64,000 bases of DNA from assembly GCF_003725735.1 (NCBI RefSeq), contig NZ_RJTM01000059.1, forward strand, positions 59,682-123,681. Reading direction: 5' to 3'. Of the stretch, positions 8,998 to 17,208 are shown piece after piece. This stretch comes from Sinomicrobium pectinilyticum. Its GTDB lineage: Bacteria; Bacteroidota; Bacteroidia; Flavobacteriales; Flavobacteriaceae. Below the pieces are notes generated by a model that searched no databases, had not been told where the DNA came from, and was given only the letters and a program-made list of their open reading frames with translations. Both the position numbers and the translations under genes were made by a program. Positions within the stretch are counted from its first letter, which is position 1; each line of letters begins with the position of its first letter.

Positions 8998-9380
8998 AAA
9001 AGAAATACCGGAAGGTAAAGGCCTCTACCCTGATGGAGACCCTGGTGGCTACGGTGCTTATCGTAGTGATCTTTATGGTGACCAGCCTGGTGCTGAACAA
9101 CCTTTTTTCCGGTAGTGTAAGCCAGCATACGGGAAAAATAGAAAACCGTTTAAGAACATTGGAATATATGGTACAGCGCAACAAAATAGAACTTCCTTAT
9201 TCCGAAGATTTCGGGGAATGGAATATATCCGTCCTGGTAGAGCCACAGTCGGGGACGTACGGGGTCTCACCATCCGCGGCCAGCGGCTATAGGGAGGTCG
9301 CTGTAGAAGCAAAACAAAAGAACACAGACAAAAAGATAGTACAAAAGATCATCTGCCGGAATGAACCCAAACAAAGGTAA
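8985..9380 (+). CDS. type II secretion minor pseudopilin
   Basis: A 131-residue protein starting at GTG 8985, overlapping both neighbours (13 bases upstream, 20 downstream). Residues 11-35 form a prepilin signal: basic stretch, then KA|STLMETLVATVLIVVIF with Glu at +5 and a long hydrophobic helix. The residue before the cleavage site is Ala rather than Gly. Pseudopilins are processed by a PilD-like peptidase and stack into a periplasmic piston. Which minor subunit it is (GspI/J type) cannot be told. Confidence 0.75.
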   Translation: MAVLKKKYRKVKASTLMETLVATVLIVVIFMVTSLVLNNLFSGSVSQHTGKIENRLRTLEYMVQRNKIELPYSEDFGEWNISVLVEPQSGTYGVSPSAASGYREVAVEAKQKNTDKKIVQKIICRNEPKQR

Positions 9381-9831
9381 AATACCGTCTTTTACGTTGA
9401 GTGAGATGATGGTGGTTATAGCTATAACCGCTATTGTTGTAGCCATGGCATTTACTGTTTTGGGGCTTGTACAGCGGCAGATGAAAGGAATTGAGATCAA
9501 TTTTTCCGGGGACACCAGGCTGGAACTGCTGGAACAGTCCCTTTGGATCGATTTTAATCGTTACCAGACCATAGCGTTTAATGCTGCTATGGACGAAATC
9601 GTATGTAAAACAGCATTGGATTCCGTATATTATGAACTCTATGAAGACAAGGTTATCAAATACCCGGATACGTTCCGGATCGCTTTTCCGGTAAAAACTT
9701 TTTATATGGATGGCAATGTGGTAGAGAACGGACGTATAGATGCCATACTACTGGAAACCTCATTGGATACCCTGAAAAATAAAAAATTGTTTGTCTGTAA
9801 AAAGAATGATGCCGCCCAATATATGGATTAG
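9361..9831 (+). CDS. type II secretion pseudopilin
   Basis: A 156-residue protein with a textbook class III signal near the start: IPS|FTLSEMMVVIAITAIVVAM, with Phe at +1 and Glu at +5, followed by a hydrophobic helix and a globular head. The residue before the cut is Ser rather than Gly, so the cognate peptidase must tolerate small residues. Start overlaps the preceding pseudopilin gene by 20 bases. Likely a minor pseudopilin (GspH/J type). Confidence 0.8.
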   Translation: MNPNKGKIPSFTLSEMMVVIAITAIVVAMAFTVLGLVQRQMKGIEINFSGDTRLELLEQSLWIDFNRYQTIAFNAAMDEIVCKTALDSVYYELYEDKVIKYPDTFRIAFPVKTFYMDGNVVENGRIDAILLETSLDTLKNKKLFVCKKNDAAQYMD

Positions 9832-9865
9832 CCGGGCTGCTCATAAGAAATCCTGATAGTATATT

Positions 9866-11047
9866 ATGGCCTTTAAATTGGATAACACCCGAAAGAATAG
9901 TACAGCTCCGCCATCACCGGGAGCTTTTAAACAGGGAAACGGACAGACTCTCCGTGAAAAAGACCAGGGCGGTATATCCGGATTATTACAAAAGGAGATT
10001 ACCATTTTCGGGAATACTTTTTCCAATAAGAAAAAGGAAGATTTTTATACGGAGGTCAGCGTTTTGCTAAAGGCGGGAATAACGCTTAAGGAAGCCCTTA
10101 CGCTTATAAAGGAAAATCAGAAAAAGAAAAACCTGCAGGAATTTCATGCGGACCTGATAGAACAGCTTATCTCCGGAAAGAACTTTTCCGATAGCATACA
10201 GGGCAAAAAAGAATTTTCGGAGTATGAGTATCATTCCCTCAAAATAGGAGAAGAAACCGGGACTCTGGAGAAAGTTACCGAAGAACTGGGAAGCTTTTTC
10301 TCCAGGAAAAACGAACAGCGCAGAAACCTGATCAGCGCACTGATGTACCCTGTTATTATACTGGCTACAGCCGTATTCGTTGTCGCTTTTATGCTCCGGT
10401 TCGTAGTGCCGATGTTCCAGGATATTTTTACGCAGAATAATGTGGAATTACCGGGGGTTACGAGGTTTATTATAAGCCTTTCCGGATTCAGCCAGGGAAA
10501 AGGCTGGATATTCCTGGTATTGGTGGTGATCTTTCTTGTATTGCGCAAGACCTTGTCTAAAAAGAAATGGTATAAAAAGATCAAAGACAATGTTCTCTTG
10601 AAGCTACCCTTTATAGGACCATTCGTAAAAAATGTGTACCTGGTCCAGTTCACGCAGGCAGTATCCCTGCTTACCGCATCAAAGGTCCCCGTAGTGAACA
10701 GCATCCGCCTGGTTAAAAAAATGATAAGCTTCTATCCCTTACAACAGGCGCTGGAAGAAGTAGAGACCAGTATATTACAAGGAAAAAGCCTCAGTGAAAG
10801 TTTGAAACAGGCCCGTATTTTCGATCATAAGATGGTTGCACTGGTGAAAGTGGCGGAAGAGACAAACCAGACGGAGTTTATCTTCGAACGCCTGAATCAT
10901 CAGTATAATGTGGAAGTGCAGCAAAAATCCAAAATGCTGTCTACCATGATGGAACCGTTTATTATACTTTTCGTAGGAATTATAGTAGGCGTAATTCTTA
11001 TAGCCATGTATTTGCCGATGTTCCGGCTGAGTAGTGTATTAGGATAA
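9866..11047 (+). CDS. gspF: type II secretion inner-membrane platform protein GspF
   Basis: A 393-residue protein with two T2SSF domains. The first runs from about residue 55 (FYTEVSVLLKAGITLKEAL) to 145, the second from about 255 (QFTQAVSLLTASKVPVVNSI) to 375. Three membrane segments lie near residues 155-185, 212-230 and 360-386 (MMEPFIILFVGIIVGVILIA). The length fits GspF/PilC. GspF is the membrane platform that couples the ATPase GspE to pseudopilin assembly. It is the last gene of the operon here; neither GspE nor the secretin GspD is in the window and must be elsewhere if the machine is functional. Confidence 0.9.
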   Translation: MAFKLDNTRKNSTAPPSPGAFKQGNGQTLREKDQGGISGLLQKEITIFGNTFSNKKKEDFYTEVSVLLKAGITLKEALTLIKENQKKKNLQEFHADLIEQLISGKNFSDSIQGKKEFSEYEYHSLKIGEETGTLEKVTEELGSFFSRKNEQRRNLISALMYPVIILATAVFVVAFMLRFVVPMFQDIFTQNNVELPGVTRFIISLSGFSQGKGWIFLVLVVIFLVLRKTLSKKKWYKKIKDNVLLKLPFIGPFVKNVYLVQFTQAVSLLTASKVPVVNSIRLVKKMISFYPLQQALEEVETSILQGKSLSESLKQARIFDHKMVALVKVAEETNQTEFIFERLNHQYNVEVQQKSKMLSTMMEPFIILFVGIIVGVILIAMYLPMFRLSSVLG

Positions 11048-11089
11048 TGAATCTGATTTTCAGGATATCAAATATCTATAAATTTTGAA

Positions 11090-11248
11090 GTGTACGATTT
11101 AATCATAAATGCAGCCGAACAAAACGAATTGGATAAAAGCCTGGCCGCAATGTACCTGGATAGGTACCTGATGCACCGGGGAAAAGATCAGATTTTTGGA
11201 ACGCAGATAAGATCAGATCTCGAAACAATATCTCGACCATCCCATTAA
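11090..11248 (+). pseudogene. DUF6624-like protein, C-terminal remnant
   Basis: The frame 11090-11248 reads VYDLIINAAEQNELDKSLAA then MYLDRYLMHRGKDQIFGTQI and stops at 11246-11248. The 'LxDRxLMxxGKxQxxGTQ' pattern is typical of the C-terminal half of DUF6624 proteins as I remember them. No start codon or N-terminal half is present, so this is a remnant, lying just before the insertion sequence but not split by it. Confidence 0.5.
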
Positions 11249-11251
11249 GTG

Positions 11252-11258
11252 TTGTATA
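11252..11258 (+). repeat. target-site duplication, left copy
   Basis: TTGTATA lies directly outside the left inverted repeat and again at 12907-12913 directly outside the right one. A 7-bp direct repeat flanking both ends marks a recent transposition. Confidence 0.8.
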
Positions 11259-11301
11259 GGCGCTTTCAGAAGTAAGTTAATTTCCCAAAAAATAAACAAC
11301 G

Positions 11302-11339
11302 AACTCAGGTGATTTTAGCATAGATTGCCTGAGTTTTTT
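11302..11339 (+). terminator. terminator hairpin inside left IS end
   Basis: Stem AACTCAGG (11302-11309) pairs with CCTGAGTT (11328-11335) and runs into TTTTTTC. The T-tract is on the plus strand, so it stops transcription entering the IS from the left, which would be antisense to the transposase. Confidence 0.7.
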
Positions 11340-11431
11340 CTTTTTTGAGGATACTTTTGGTCTTTGAGTTGGATTGATGTACCAAAAGGACATAGGTATC
11401 CCTGTATTTTTGCGTTTATTTTAAAAACCTA

Positions 11432-12787
11432 TCAGGCTGCTTGCTGGTGGAGTTGTCCTGCCATACGCCTACCGATTTCCAGACAGTTGGCCGTGTGGAT
11501 GCCGAAGAAGATCCACAGGATTTCTGTAGCCCTGGTTTTGGCTTTTACCTTTTTCAAGTGATAATGTTCCTTTTCTTTACCAAAACTGCCTTCCAGCCTT
11601 GAAGCCCGCTCTTTGGTGATCTGTCCCTTGAGCAGCGCTTGCTCTTTGTGATGTTTGCCTTTAGGACCTTTGGGCTTAAAATCGGTCTTGATACTATGCT
11701 TAGTAACAAACCTACGATTGGCATTGGTGGCGTAAATGGCATCGGCTCCAAGAACCCTGAGCCTTTTTCGAGTGAGGCGTTGTGCTTTATAGACGGAACT
11801 CTTCAGCCGGGTGCCCTCGTTAAAGTTATCAAAACTAATCAGTTCTATAAAGTTGATGCCATCTATCTGTAGCTTGTTGACCTTGGCTCCAAACTCTACT
11901 TTCTTGATCTCCTTACCTCTGACAATGGGACGCAAGTAATCCTTGCCAATACTCACAATACGACCTTTAGGCTTTTCCCCGGTAGTAAACAGGTTTAATT
12001 GCTGCTGGTAGATCTTCCTGATGGTATGTACGGTCTTATGGTAGCGCTTGGGCAGTTCCACAGCGTGCCCTTTAAGTAGCTGTTTTTCAAAACCCAAGAA
12101 CTTATCCAACAGTCGCAGCAGTGCCCGGGTCAGCGAGCGACGTTTCTTTACCGTTTTCTTGCGCATCTTGCTGTAGCCAATATAACGCTTCTTCCATTTG
12201 AGGTACTTACTACGGGGCAACTTCACCTCCAAGGCTCGACACAGCCGCCGCAGGGCTTTGTAAAGCCACTCTACAGCTTCCCAGAGCTGCTTCTGGTTGG
12301 TGGGGTAACGGACTTCACTCTCATAGCAGGTGGCATCCACGACAGCTTTTTCAGCTTCGTCAATATAGGGCTTCCAATGGGTATAAAATACCTTTTCCAA
12401 CGCATCGATCTCCAATACTCCAGACAACTCACAGCGGATTTGGCTCACGATCTTGTAATTGGTAATACGGCGAAGTCCCAGGTGGATGTCACAGAAAAAC
12501 TGGTAATCGATATTGCTGTTAAGTTGTTCGATGAGTTTACGATCTGAACAGCCCGCATGATGTTTTAGAAACATTAAAGCGATCCGCCCTCGGGGACTGA
12601 ACATAAAACGAGGACCTTTTTCATAAGGCTTCAAACCAAATTCTTTCACCAGTTTATCCCAGGGAACCGCCTGGTAGATTTTCCCCAGGTCACTCTCAAA
12701 AAAGCGTTCCCGATAGGCCGCTAATTGTTCGGTAGAAGATAAAAATGAAAAAGTGTGTTGTAATTCAGAGATTCTTTGTAATTTCAT
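11432..12787 (-). CDS. IS transposase, DDE type
   Basis: A 451-residue transposase. Residues about 60-100 form a DUF772-like N-terminal domain (FSPRGRIALMFLKHHAGCSD), followed by an RNase-H-like catalytic core: first Asp at 151 (AVVDATCYESEV), second in VLGADAIYATN (near 349), Glu in RLEGSFGKEKEHY (near 403). The transposase inserts a copy of its own IS using the flanking inverted repeats. It is full length, has no frameshift, and sits in an element with perfect flanking duplications, so it is probably active. An IS5-like assignment is likely but not proven. Confidence 0.9.
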   Translation of the reverse strand: MKLQRISELQHTFSFLSSTEQLAAYRERFFESDLGKIYQAVPWDKLVKEFGLKPYEKGPRFMFSPRGRIALMFLKHHAGCSDRKLIEQLNSNIDYQFFCDIHLGLRRITNYKIVSQIRCELSGVLEIDALEKVFYTHWKPYIDEAEKAVVDATCYESEVRYPTNQKQLWEAVEWLYKALRRLCRALEVKLPRSKYLKWKKRYIGYSKMRKKTVKKRRSLTRALLRLLDKFLGFEKQLLKGHAVELPKRYHKTVHTIRKIYQQQLNLFTTGEKPKGRIVSIGKDYLRPIVRGKEIKKVEFGAKVNKLQIDGINFIELISFDNFNEGTRLKSSVYKAQRLTRKRLRVLGADAIYATNANRRFVTKHSIKTDFKPKGPKGKHHKEQALLKGQITKERASRLEGSFGKEKEHYHLKKVKAKTRATEILWIFFGIHTANCLEIGRRMAGQLHQQAA

Positions 12788-12802
12788 GGATAGATAGAAA
12801 AG

Positions 12803-12844
12803 AAAACCCCGTTTTTTGGTACTTTGGCCAATTTCCGGGGTTTT
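12803..12844. terminator. bidirectional terminator hairpin inside right IS end
   Basis: Stem AAAACCCCG (12803-12811) pairs with CGGGGTTTT (12836-12844). On the minus strand the stem is followed by TTTTCTTTTCT just before the transposase start, so it would shield the transposase from outside transcription. Confidence 0.7.
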
Positions 12845-12906
12845 GTTTCTCTAATTTACAAACTAATTCGCTGAATTACAAATGTTTATTTACTTCTGAA
12901 AGTGCC

Positions 12907-12913
12907 TTGTATA
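12907..12913 (+). repeat. target-site duplication, right copy
   Basis: TTGTATA, identical to 11252-11258, immediately outside the right inverted repeat of the IS. Confidence 0.8.
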
Positions 12914-13021
12914 AAGCACCATAACTAATCATGTCCTAAGAGACACACACGCTATATCTTTCGTCGACTCCCCCAAATTAATGCTCATTTTTAGCTCGAA
13001 CTTTTATATGTTTGATAGTAT

Positions 13022-14680
13022 TTATTCTTTTGATACCCTTTCTGCCATAAGTAAAGCATTATATGCATTTACTATTTTGCCAGATTTTGACAATTTGTCA
13101 AAAGGTATTTTATGGTTTTTATCCTCTTTAGTAGGTACTTTTACAGGAAAAGTATAGGCTATTCCTGAATCCATAAGAATATATTTCACCTCGGTAGCGG
13201 TTAAATCCGGATAATTAGAAAAAATAAGAGCCGCAACACCGGAAACAAGTGCCGTAGATAATGAAGTTCCGGAATCAGTGTGGTATAGTGGAAAACCGTA
13301 AGTGTTATGATTGGGAAAAGCTGTCTCTATTTCGTAGCCTGGAGCAAATAAGTCCACATCATTAGCGCCATAGCTGGAAAAATAGGCCCTTAAATTTTCA
13401 TTGACAGTATAGCTTGAACCTCCAACTTTTAAAAAATTATCTACTATTTCATGACCTATGCTATCCTTATCTAAAGGATACTGGATTTCATCGTCAACAT
13501 TTGTAGATAAATTGCCCGCAGCAGAAACTATTAATACATTATGTGCTTCAGCATACTTCATAGCGTCCAGTACCCATTGATTGTTTAAAGAAAATAATTT
13601 TATAAAACTCATATTGATCACTTTCGCACCTTTATTGACGGCATATCGGATTGCTAAGGCGAGATCTTTATCATAATAATCCCCTGTCGGAGATTTACTT
13701 ATTGGCAATATTTTAAGGTTTTCGGAATAATTTCTAAAAACACCTGTGATCACACTAGATACCCGAGTACCATGATCGAAAATATTTGCCTGTGCAAAGA
13801 CTTGGTTGTTACCATAAATGGTATCATTAATATCATAAGGATTATCACCGACAAGCTCCCTGTCATTAAAATCAATATTTAATACTTTATGAACCCTATC
13901 GTTTTGTTTTTTATTGTAATGGATATTAAATTCATCTGTTTCTCCCCATTCGATAACTTCTTTGATCTCTTTTACATGAGGGGCCAACTCGGGATTGTTG
14001 ATAGTATCTATCTGATTTAAGGTTTCCAAATTGTAATTATAATCAGGGAACCAAAACTTTAAAGCTTCTCTCGCTGTGATATAAGTATTATAATAATCAT
14101 TTAAACGGACTAACTTATCTTCTTCTTTTTTTAATTCGTCTTCCAATTTTTCTTTGGCCTTGATGTACAGGTTGAACTTTCCAACTTCCTCTTGCGAAAT
14201 ATCAGCTAATGTTTTGTTTTTAAAATGTTCTTTATACAAGCGAACAATGCGTACATACTCCTGATTTACAGTAGATGCATTATCTCCGTTATTGTTTCCC
14301 ATAAAGTTCCACCCATACATATCGTCTATATAGCCATTGCCATCATCATCACGGTAGTTTAGATTTTCAGACGGGTTTTCCCAAATATAATCTTTTATTG
14401 CAGGGTGATTAATATCAAACCTTCCATCTATTACTGCAACAATGACCTCCCTTCCCTTTCTATTCTTAAGGATAGTTTTTTCGGCCTTTTCTAAGCTAAT
14501 TCCAGGAATACTGTCGTCTAAAATATCTTTATAATACCAATCTTCCTTTTTTATTAAGCTATCAGGAATAGTTCCGTAGGTATCGAAAACTTTTTCTATA
14601 AGCTGGAACTTATCATTAGGAGATTCGCATTGAAAAAAGCTACATACAATAAAACTTAAGATGAGAATACGGTACTTCAT
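13022..14680 (-). CDS. subtilisin-like (S8) serine peptidase, lipoprotein
   Basis: Start chosen at ATG 14680 (MKYRILIL...), nine codons inside the longest frame, because it opens a clean lipoprotein leader ending in SFFQC. The S8 triad is visible: Asp85 (VIVAVIDGRFDINHP), His303 (IFDHGTRVSSV), Ser473 (DSGTSLSTALVSG), with oxyanion Asn390 (SAAGN). About 215 residues separate Asp and His, far more than usual, because of a charged, helical insert rich in Lys/Glu. It lies downstream of a precursor-like peptide (14758-14910) behind a strong terminator, on the same strand. S8 enzymes act as leader peptidases in class I lanthipeptide systems; that role is an inference here. Confidence 0.9.
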   Translation of the reverse strand: MKYRILILSFIVCSFFQCESPNDKFQLIEKVFDTYGTIPDSLIKKEDWYYKDILDDSIPGISLEKAEKTILKNRKGREVIVAVIDGRFDINHPAIKDYIWENPSENLNYRDDDGNGYIDDMYGWNFMGNNNGDNASTVNQEYVRIVRLYKEHFKNKTLADISQEEVGKFNLYIKAKEKLEDELKKEEDKLVRLNDYYNTYITAREALKFWFPDYNYNLETLNQIDTINNPELAPHVKEIKEVIEWGETDEFNIHYNKKQNDRVHKVLNIDFNDRELVGDNPYDINDTIYGNNQVFAQANIFDHGTRVSSVITGVFRNYSENLKILPISKSPTGDYYDKDLALAIRYAVNKGAKVINMSFIKLFSLNNQWVLDAMKYAEAHNVLIVSAAGNLSTNVDDEIQYPLDKDSIGHEIVDNFLKVGGSSYTVNENLRAYFSSYGANDVDLFAPGYEIETAFPNHNTYGFPLYHTDSGTSLSTALVSGVAALIFSNYPDLTATEVKYILMDSGIAYTFPVKVPTKEDKNHKIPFDKLSKSGKIVNAYNALLMAERVSKE

Positions 14681-14689
14681 AAAAAATAA

Positions 14690-14732
14690 ATAAAAGAAAA
14701 ATAACAAGGATGATACGTATCACCCTTGTTAT
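14690..14732 (-). terminator. strong terminator/attenuator between precursor peptide and peptidase
   Basis: On the minus strand the hairpin ATAACAAGGGTGATAC/GTATCATCCTTGTTAT (14701-14732) is nearly perfect and is followed by TTTTCTTTTATTTATTTTTT. It lies between the small peptide gene and the peptidase gene, both on this strand, so most transcripts would end after the peptide with limited read-through into the peptidase. Confidence 0.85.
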
Positions 14733-14757
14733 AACAATTGAATATAAATTTCGCTAT

Positions 14758-14910
14758 TTAGTTATCACCATTAGCTAGTTCTTCTTTGCATTTTCTTGAT
14801 GACAGAGTAATAGTCTGATCATTCCCTCCTTTAATGGCATAAGGGTTAGTAAGTCTCGCAATTTTGAAAACTTCCAGTTTGAGTGTTTTTTCAGTCTTTT
14901 TTTTCATCAT
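14758..14910 (-). CDS. small double-glycine peptide, candidate RiPP (class I lanthipeptide-like) precursor
   Basis: A 50-codon gene starting with ATG ATG. The leader is Lys-rich, then LKLEVFKIARLTNPYAIKGG, matching the 'L.L..F.IA.L.N...I.GG' pattern I associate with Bacteroidota double-glycine leader peptides. The 21 residues after GG hold three Ser/Thr-rich positions and one Cys (NDQTITLSSRKCKEELANGD). A terminator follows at once, then a subtilisin-like peptidase gene; upstream lies a TPR/AraC regulator on the same strand. No lanthionine synthetase is in the window, so modification, if any, is unknown. The reading frame is real by composition and context; the RiPP role is inferred. Confidence 0.6.
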   Translation of the reverse strand: MMKKKTEKTLKLEVFKIARLTNPYAIKGGNDQTITLSSRKCKEELANGDN

Positions 14911-15001
14911 TCTAGTATTTTGTATATTTAGTTATTAATGAGGCTAAATGTCCATAATGCAATTTAAAAAATCAAATCCCCTGGGCTTTAGTTGTCGAAA
15001 T

Positions 15002-16705
15002 TCATGAATTTCGATTCACATTCTCCATGTTTTTAATAAAAAAGGAAGGTTTGATCTCTGTATTTTTTAAAAAGGCATTGGAGAAGGATTCAGAAGTATT
15101 GAACCCACATTCTTGTGCTATAGCTTTAATGGTATACTTTCTAAATTGTTTATCTGATTTTAAGCGTTCTATACAATAATTGATCCGAAGATCATTAATA
15201 TAATTTGAAAAATTTTTGTCTTTGTAAAAATTGATGATTTTGGATAAGTAGCGAGTATTAGTATTAAAGTTGGCAGCCAATGATTGTATAGATATTTCGG
15301 ATTTAATAAACTCTTTATTTTTTTCAAAAGCATAAAGTTTACTATTAATATCTTTAATTATCTCCGGTCTAATATCCAAATCATCTTGTTTGGACAAAGG
15401 GATTTGTTGAGGTTTCCTTTGTTCCCTTTGCAATACAGCTTCAAGTCTTTTTTTGTATTGTCTTTGTTTACGATATGACCAGATAACATATATCGTAATT
15501 AGCAAAATCACTCCCCCACTAATAAAAAGATAAGTAGAAAAATTTTTCTTTTCATTTCTTAAGCTGGAAATAAGCTGCTCTTTTTCTTCTAATAGTAAGG
15601 GAGTATCATATTCTTTTACCAACCTTTTGGATAGTACCTGATATTTTGTATTCAGCACACTATCTATAGCTAATAATCTTTTAACATATTTCAATTCTCC
15701 GTATGGGTCTTCTTTGAGTTGAAAATGCTTGATTAATATTTCATACCCCTTTCTGTATTCGGGCTCCAAGTCATTTAGCAATAAAGTAAGGGAATCTACT
15801 TTTTTTAAGGCTGATATGGATTCATTTTTATAGTCGAGATGTTGTGCCGCCATACCTAAAAAGTAATAGCATGAAACTAAATTCGAGACATCTTTGCTGT
15901 TAATAAAATCAGGTAAAATCTTCTGTATACTGTCATAGCTTTTTTGAAAATTACCTTTATCATAATCTGTTGCTGCTTCATTCAATATAAAATAGGGAAG
16001 TAATTTCTTTGTATTTTTCTCTCTGGACTCTTTATAGCCCAAATTATTATAATACGATGCTGAGTCTAATTGTTCCAAATGTCTGTAGGCATCTCCCATA
16101 GCAAACAATGTTATTAGATAATCAGAAAAAGTGTTATCATTATTATAGAATTGTTCCGCTTTTTTATACATTTTTAGTGCCTCCTTATAATGACCAAATC
16201 GTGCTTTGATAATAGCGATATTGAAATTTACGTCCATGTCATCAGATAACTCTTTGGATTTTAAGTAATTTGTTAGAGCAGCATCATACTCTCTTTTTTC
16301 ATAATAGCGTTCTGCCTTGATATAATAAGGTACAGAAAGTTCATATAACAACTTTTCATTTGTAGTTGTGCTAAGTAATTGTATTATACTATCCGTGTAG
16401 TTGATTCTTTCTAATGAATACAAATGGTACTTATACCCCTTTAGCCAATTGAGAGTATCTTTAATTTTCTTGGCTTTCATTATAAAGGCATTTGCATAAG
16501 GGGCAATACATGTAGAATCCTTTTTGCAATTTTGAATCCTAATTTTGAGAGTATCGAAACTTAAAGATGTTAGTGACTCAGATACCGATTGTATCTGATC
16601 CCTTGGCATACTCTCTCTTGATCGGTTTAATAATGTGTCAGTTTGTCCAAATAAGATAGAATTGCATATGACACTGATTAGAAATGTAACTATCAAATAT
16701 TTCAC
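15002..16705 (-). CDS. TPR-containing AraC-family transcriptional regulator
   Basis: A 567-residue protein: Sec leader (residues 1-20, ends LFGQ), a periplasmic array of TPR helices (about residues 100-330, for example AERYYEKREYDAALTNYLKS), one membrane helix near 393-411 (YLFISGGVILLITIYVIWSY), then a cytoplasmic C-terminal AraC HTH (about 465-560, SIQSLAANFNTNTRYLSKII and YTIKAIAQECGFNTSESFS). This design senses something in the periplasm and binds DNA inside. It lies 91 bases upstream of the small GG peptide on the same strand, so it probably controls that gene and the peptidase. Confidence 0.9.
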   Translation of the reverse strand: MKYLIVTFLISVICNSILFGQTDTLLNRSRESMPRDQIQSVSESLTSLSFDTLKIRIQNCKKDSTCIAPYANAFIMKAKKIKDTLNWLKGYKYHLYSLERINYTDSIIQLLSTTTNEKLLYELSVPYYIKAERYYEKREYDAALTNYLKSKELSDDMDVNFNIAIIKARFGHYKEALKMYKKAEQFYNNDNTFSDYLITLFAMGDAYRHLEQLDSASYYNNLGYKESREKNTKKLLPYFILNEAATDYDKGNFQKSYDSIQKILPDFINSKDVSNLVSCYYFLGMAAQHLDYKNESISALKKVDSLTLLLNDLEPEYRKGYEILIKHFQLKEDPYGELKYVKRLLAIDSVLNTKYQVLSKRLVKEYDTPLLLEEKEQLISSLRNEKKNFSTYLFISGGVILLITIYVIWSYRKQRQYKKRLEAVLQREQRKPQQIPLSKQDDLDIRPEIIKDINSKLYAFEKNKEFIKSEISIQSLAANFNTNTRYLSKIINFYKDKNFSNYINDLRINYCIERLKSDKQFRKYTIKAIAQECGFNTSESFSNAFLKNTEIKPSFFIKNMENVNRNS

Positions 16706-16938
16706 GGTGATTGGAGCAATTTTGCAACAAAAATAATATTTTGAAGCAAATTTATAACATTTATACTCAGTCTATTGAGCAAATCTTTTGATGTGTTCGT
16801 AAAAACTAAAATAATAATTCAAAATAAAAAGACGACAAGAGACATTGTGGAACACCGGAAAAAAAGGTAGCATCTTGCTTAATCTTACCGTCCTCCGAAG
16901 TCGCAAAATATTCGAAGAGCGGGGATTTTCAACTTATA

Positions 16939-17184
16939 TCACTTGTTACTTTTCTTTACCGAATATTTTTCAACATACACTTTCATCATTTCACCGGGTT
17001 CTTTTCCCACGATTTTTTCGATAAGCAGAAATTCATAGGGCTCAGGCGCACTGGTATTGAAGTAAATATCGGTTAATCGTTGTTTCTCTATCCCTGTCCT
17101 GGTCTGGATCTATTCAAAAGTGTTTTTGCCTTTATAACTCCTCTCGCATAAATATTCCAGAATTGATCCGTTTCCAGGGGTCAA
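16939..17184 (-). pseudogene. small HTH-type regulator, broken by an in-frame TAG
   Basis: On the minus strand the frame reads GNGSILEYLCERSYKGKNTF, Glu, then a TAG, then IQTRTGIEKQRLTDIYFNTS and EPYEFLLIEKIVGKEPGEMM, ending KKSNK-stop at 16939. The middle has the look of a helix-turn-helix (TFE*IQTRTGIEKQRLTDIYF). Reading straight through the TAG in one frame shows a single nonsense change. It lies 24 bases downstream of the toxin gene. No ATG is present; a TTG at 17184 is the only start candidate. Confidence 0.5.
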
Positions 17185-17208
17185 ACAAGGACCTGTTGGC
17201 GAAAAATA

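Larger units (their letters stand above)
11259..12906. mobile_element. complete insertion sequence (DDE transposase, DUF772 N-terminus)
   Basis: The element of 1648 bp is bounded by inverted repeats: left GGCGCTTTCAGAAGTAA (11259-11275), right its complement TTACTTCTGAAAGTGCC (12890-12906), one mismatch in 17. Both are flanked by the same TTGTATA. It contains one transposase gene on the minus strand and a terminator hairpin near each end (11302-11339 and 12803-12844). The family was not identified with certainty; the transposase looks IS5-like. Confidence 0.85.
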
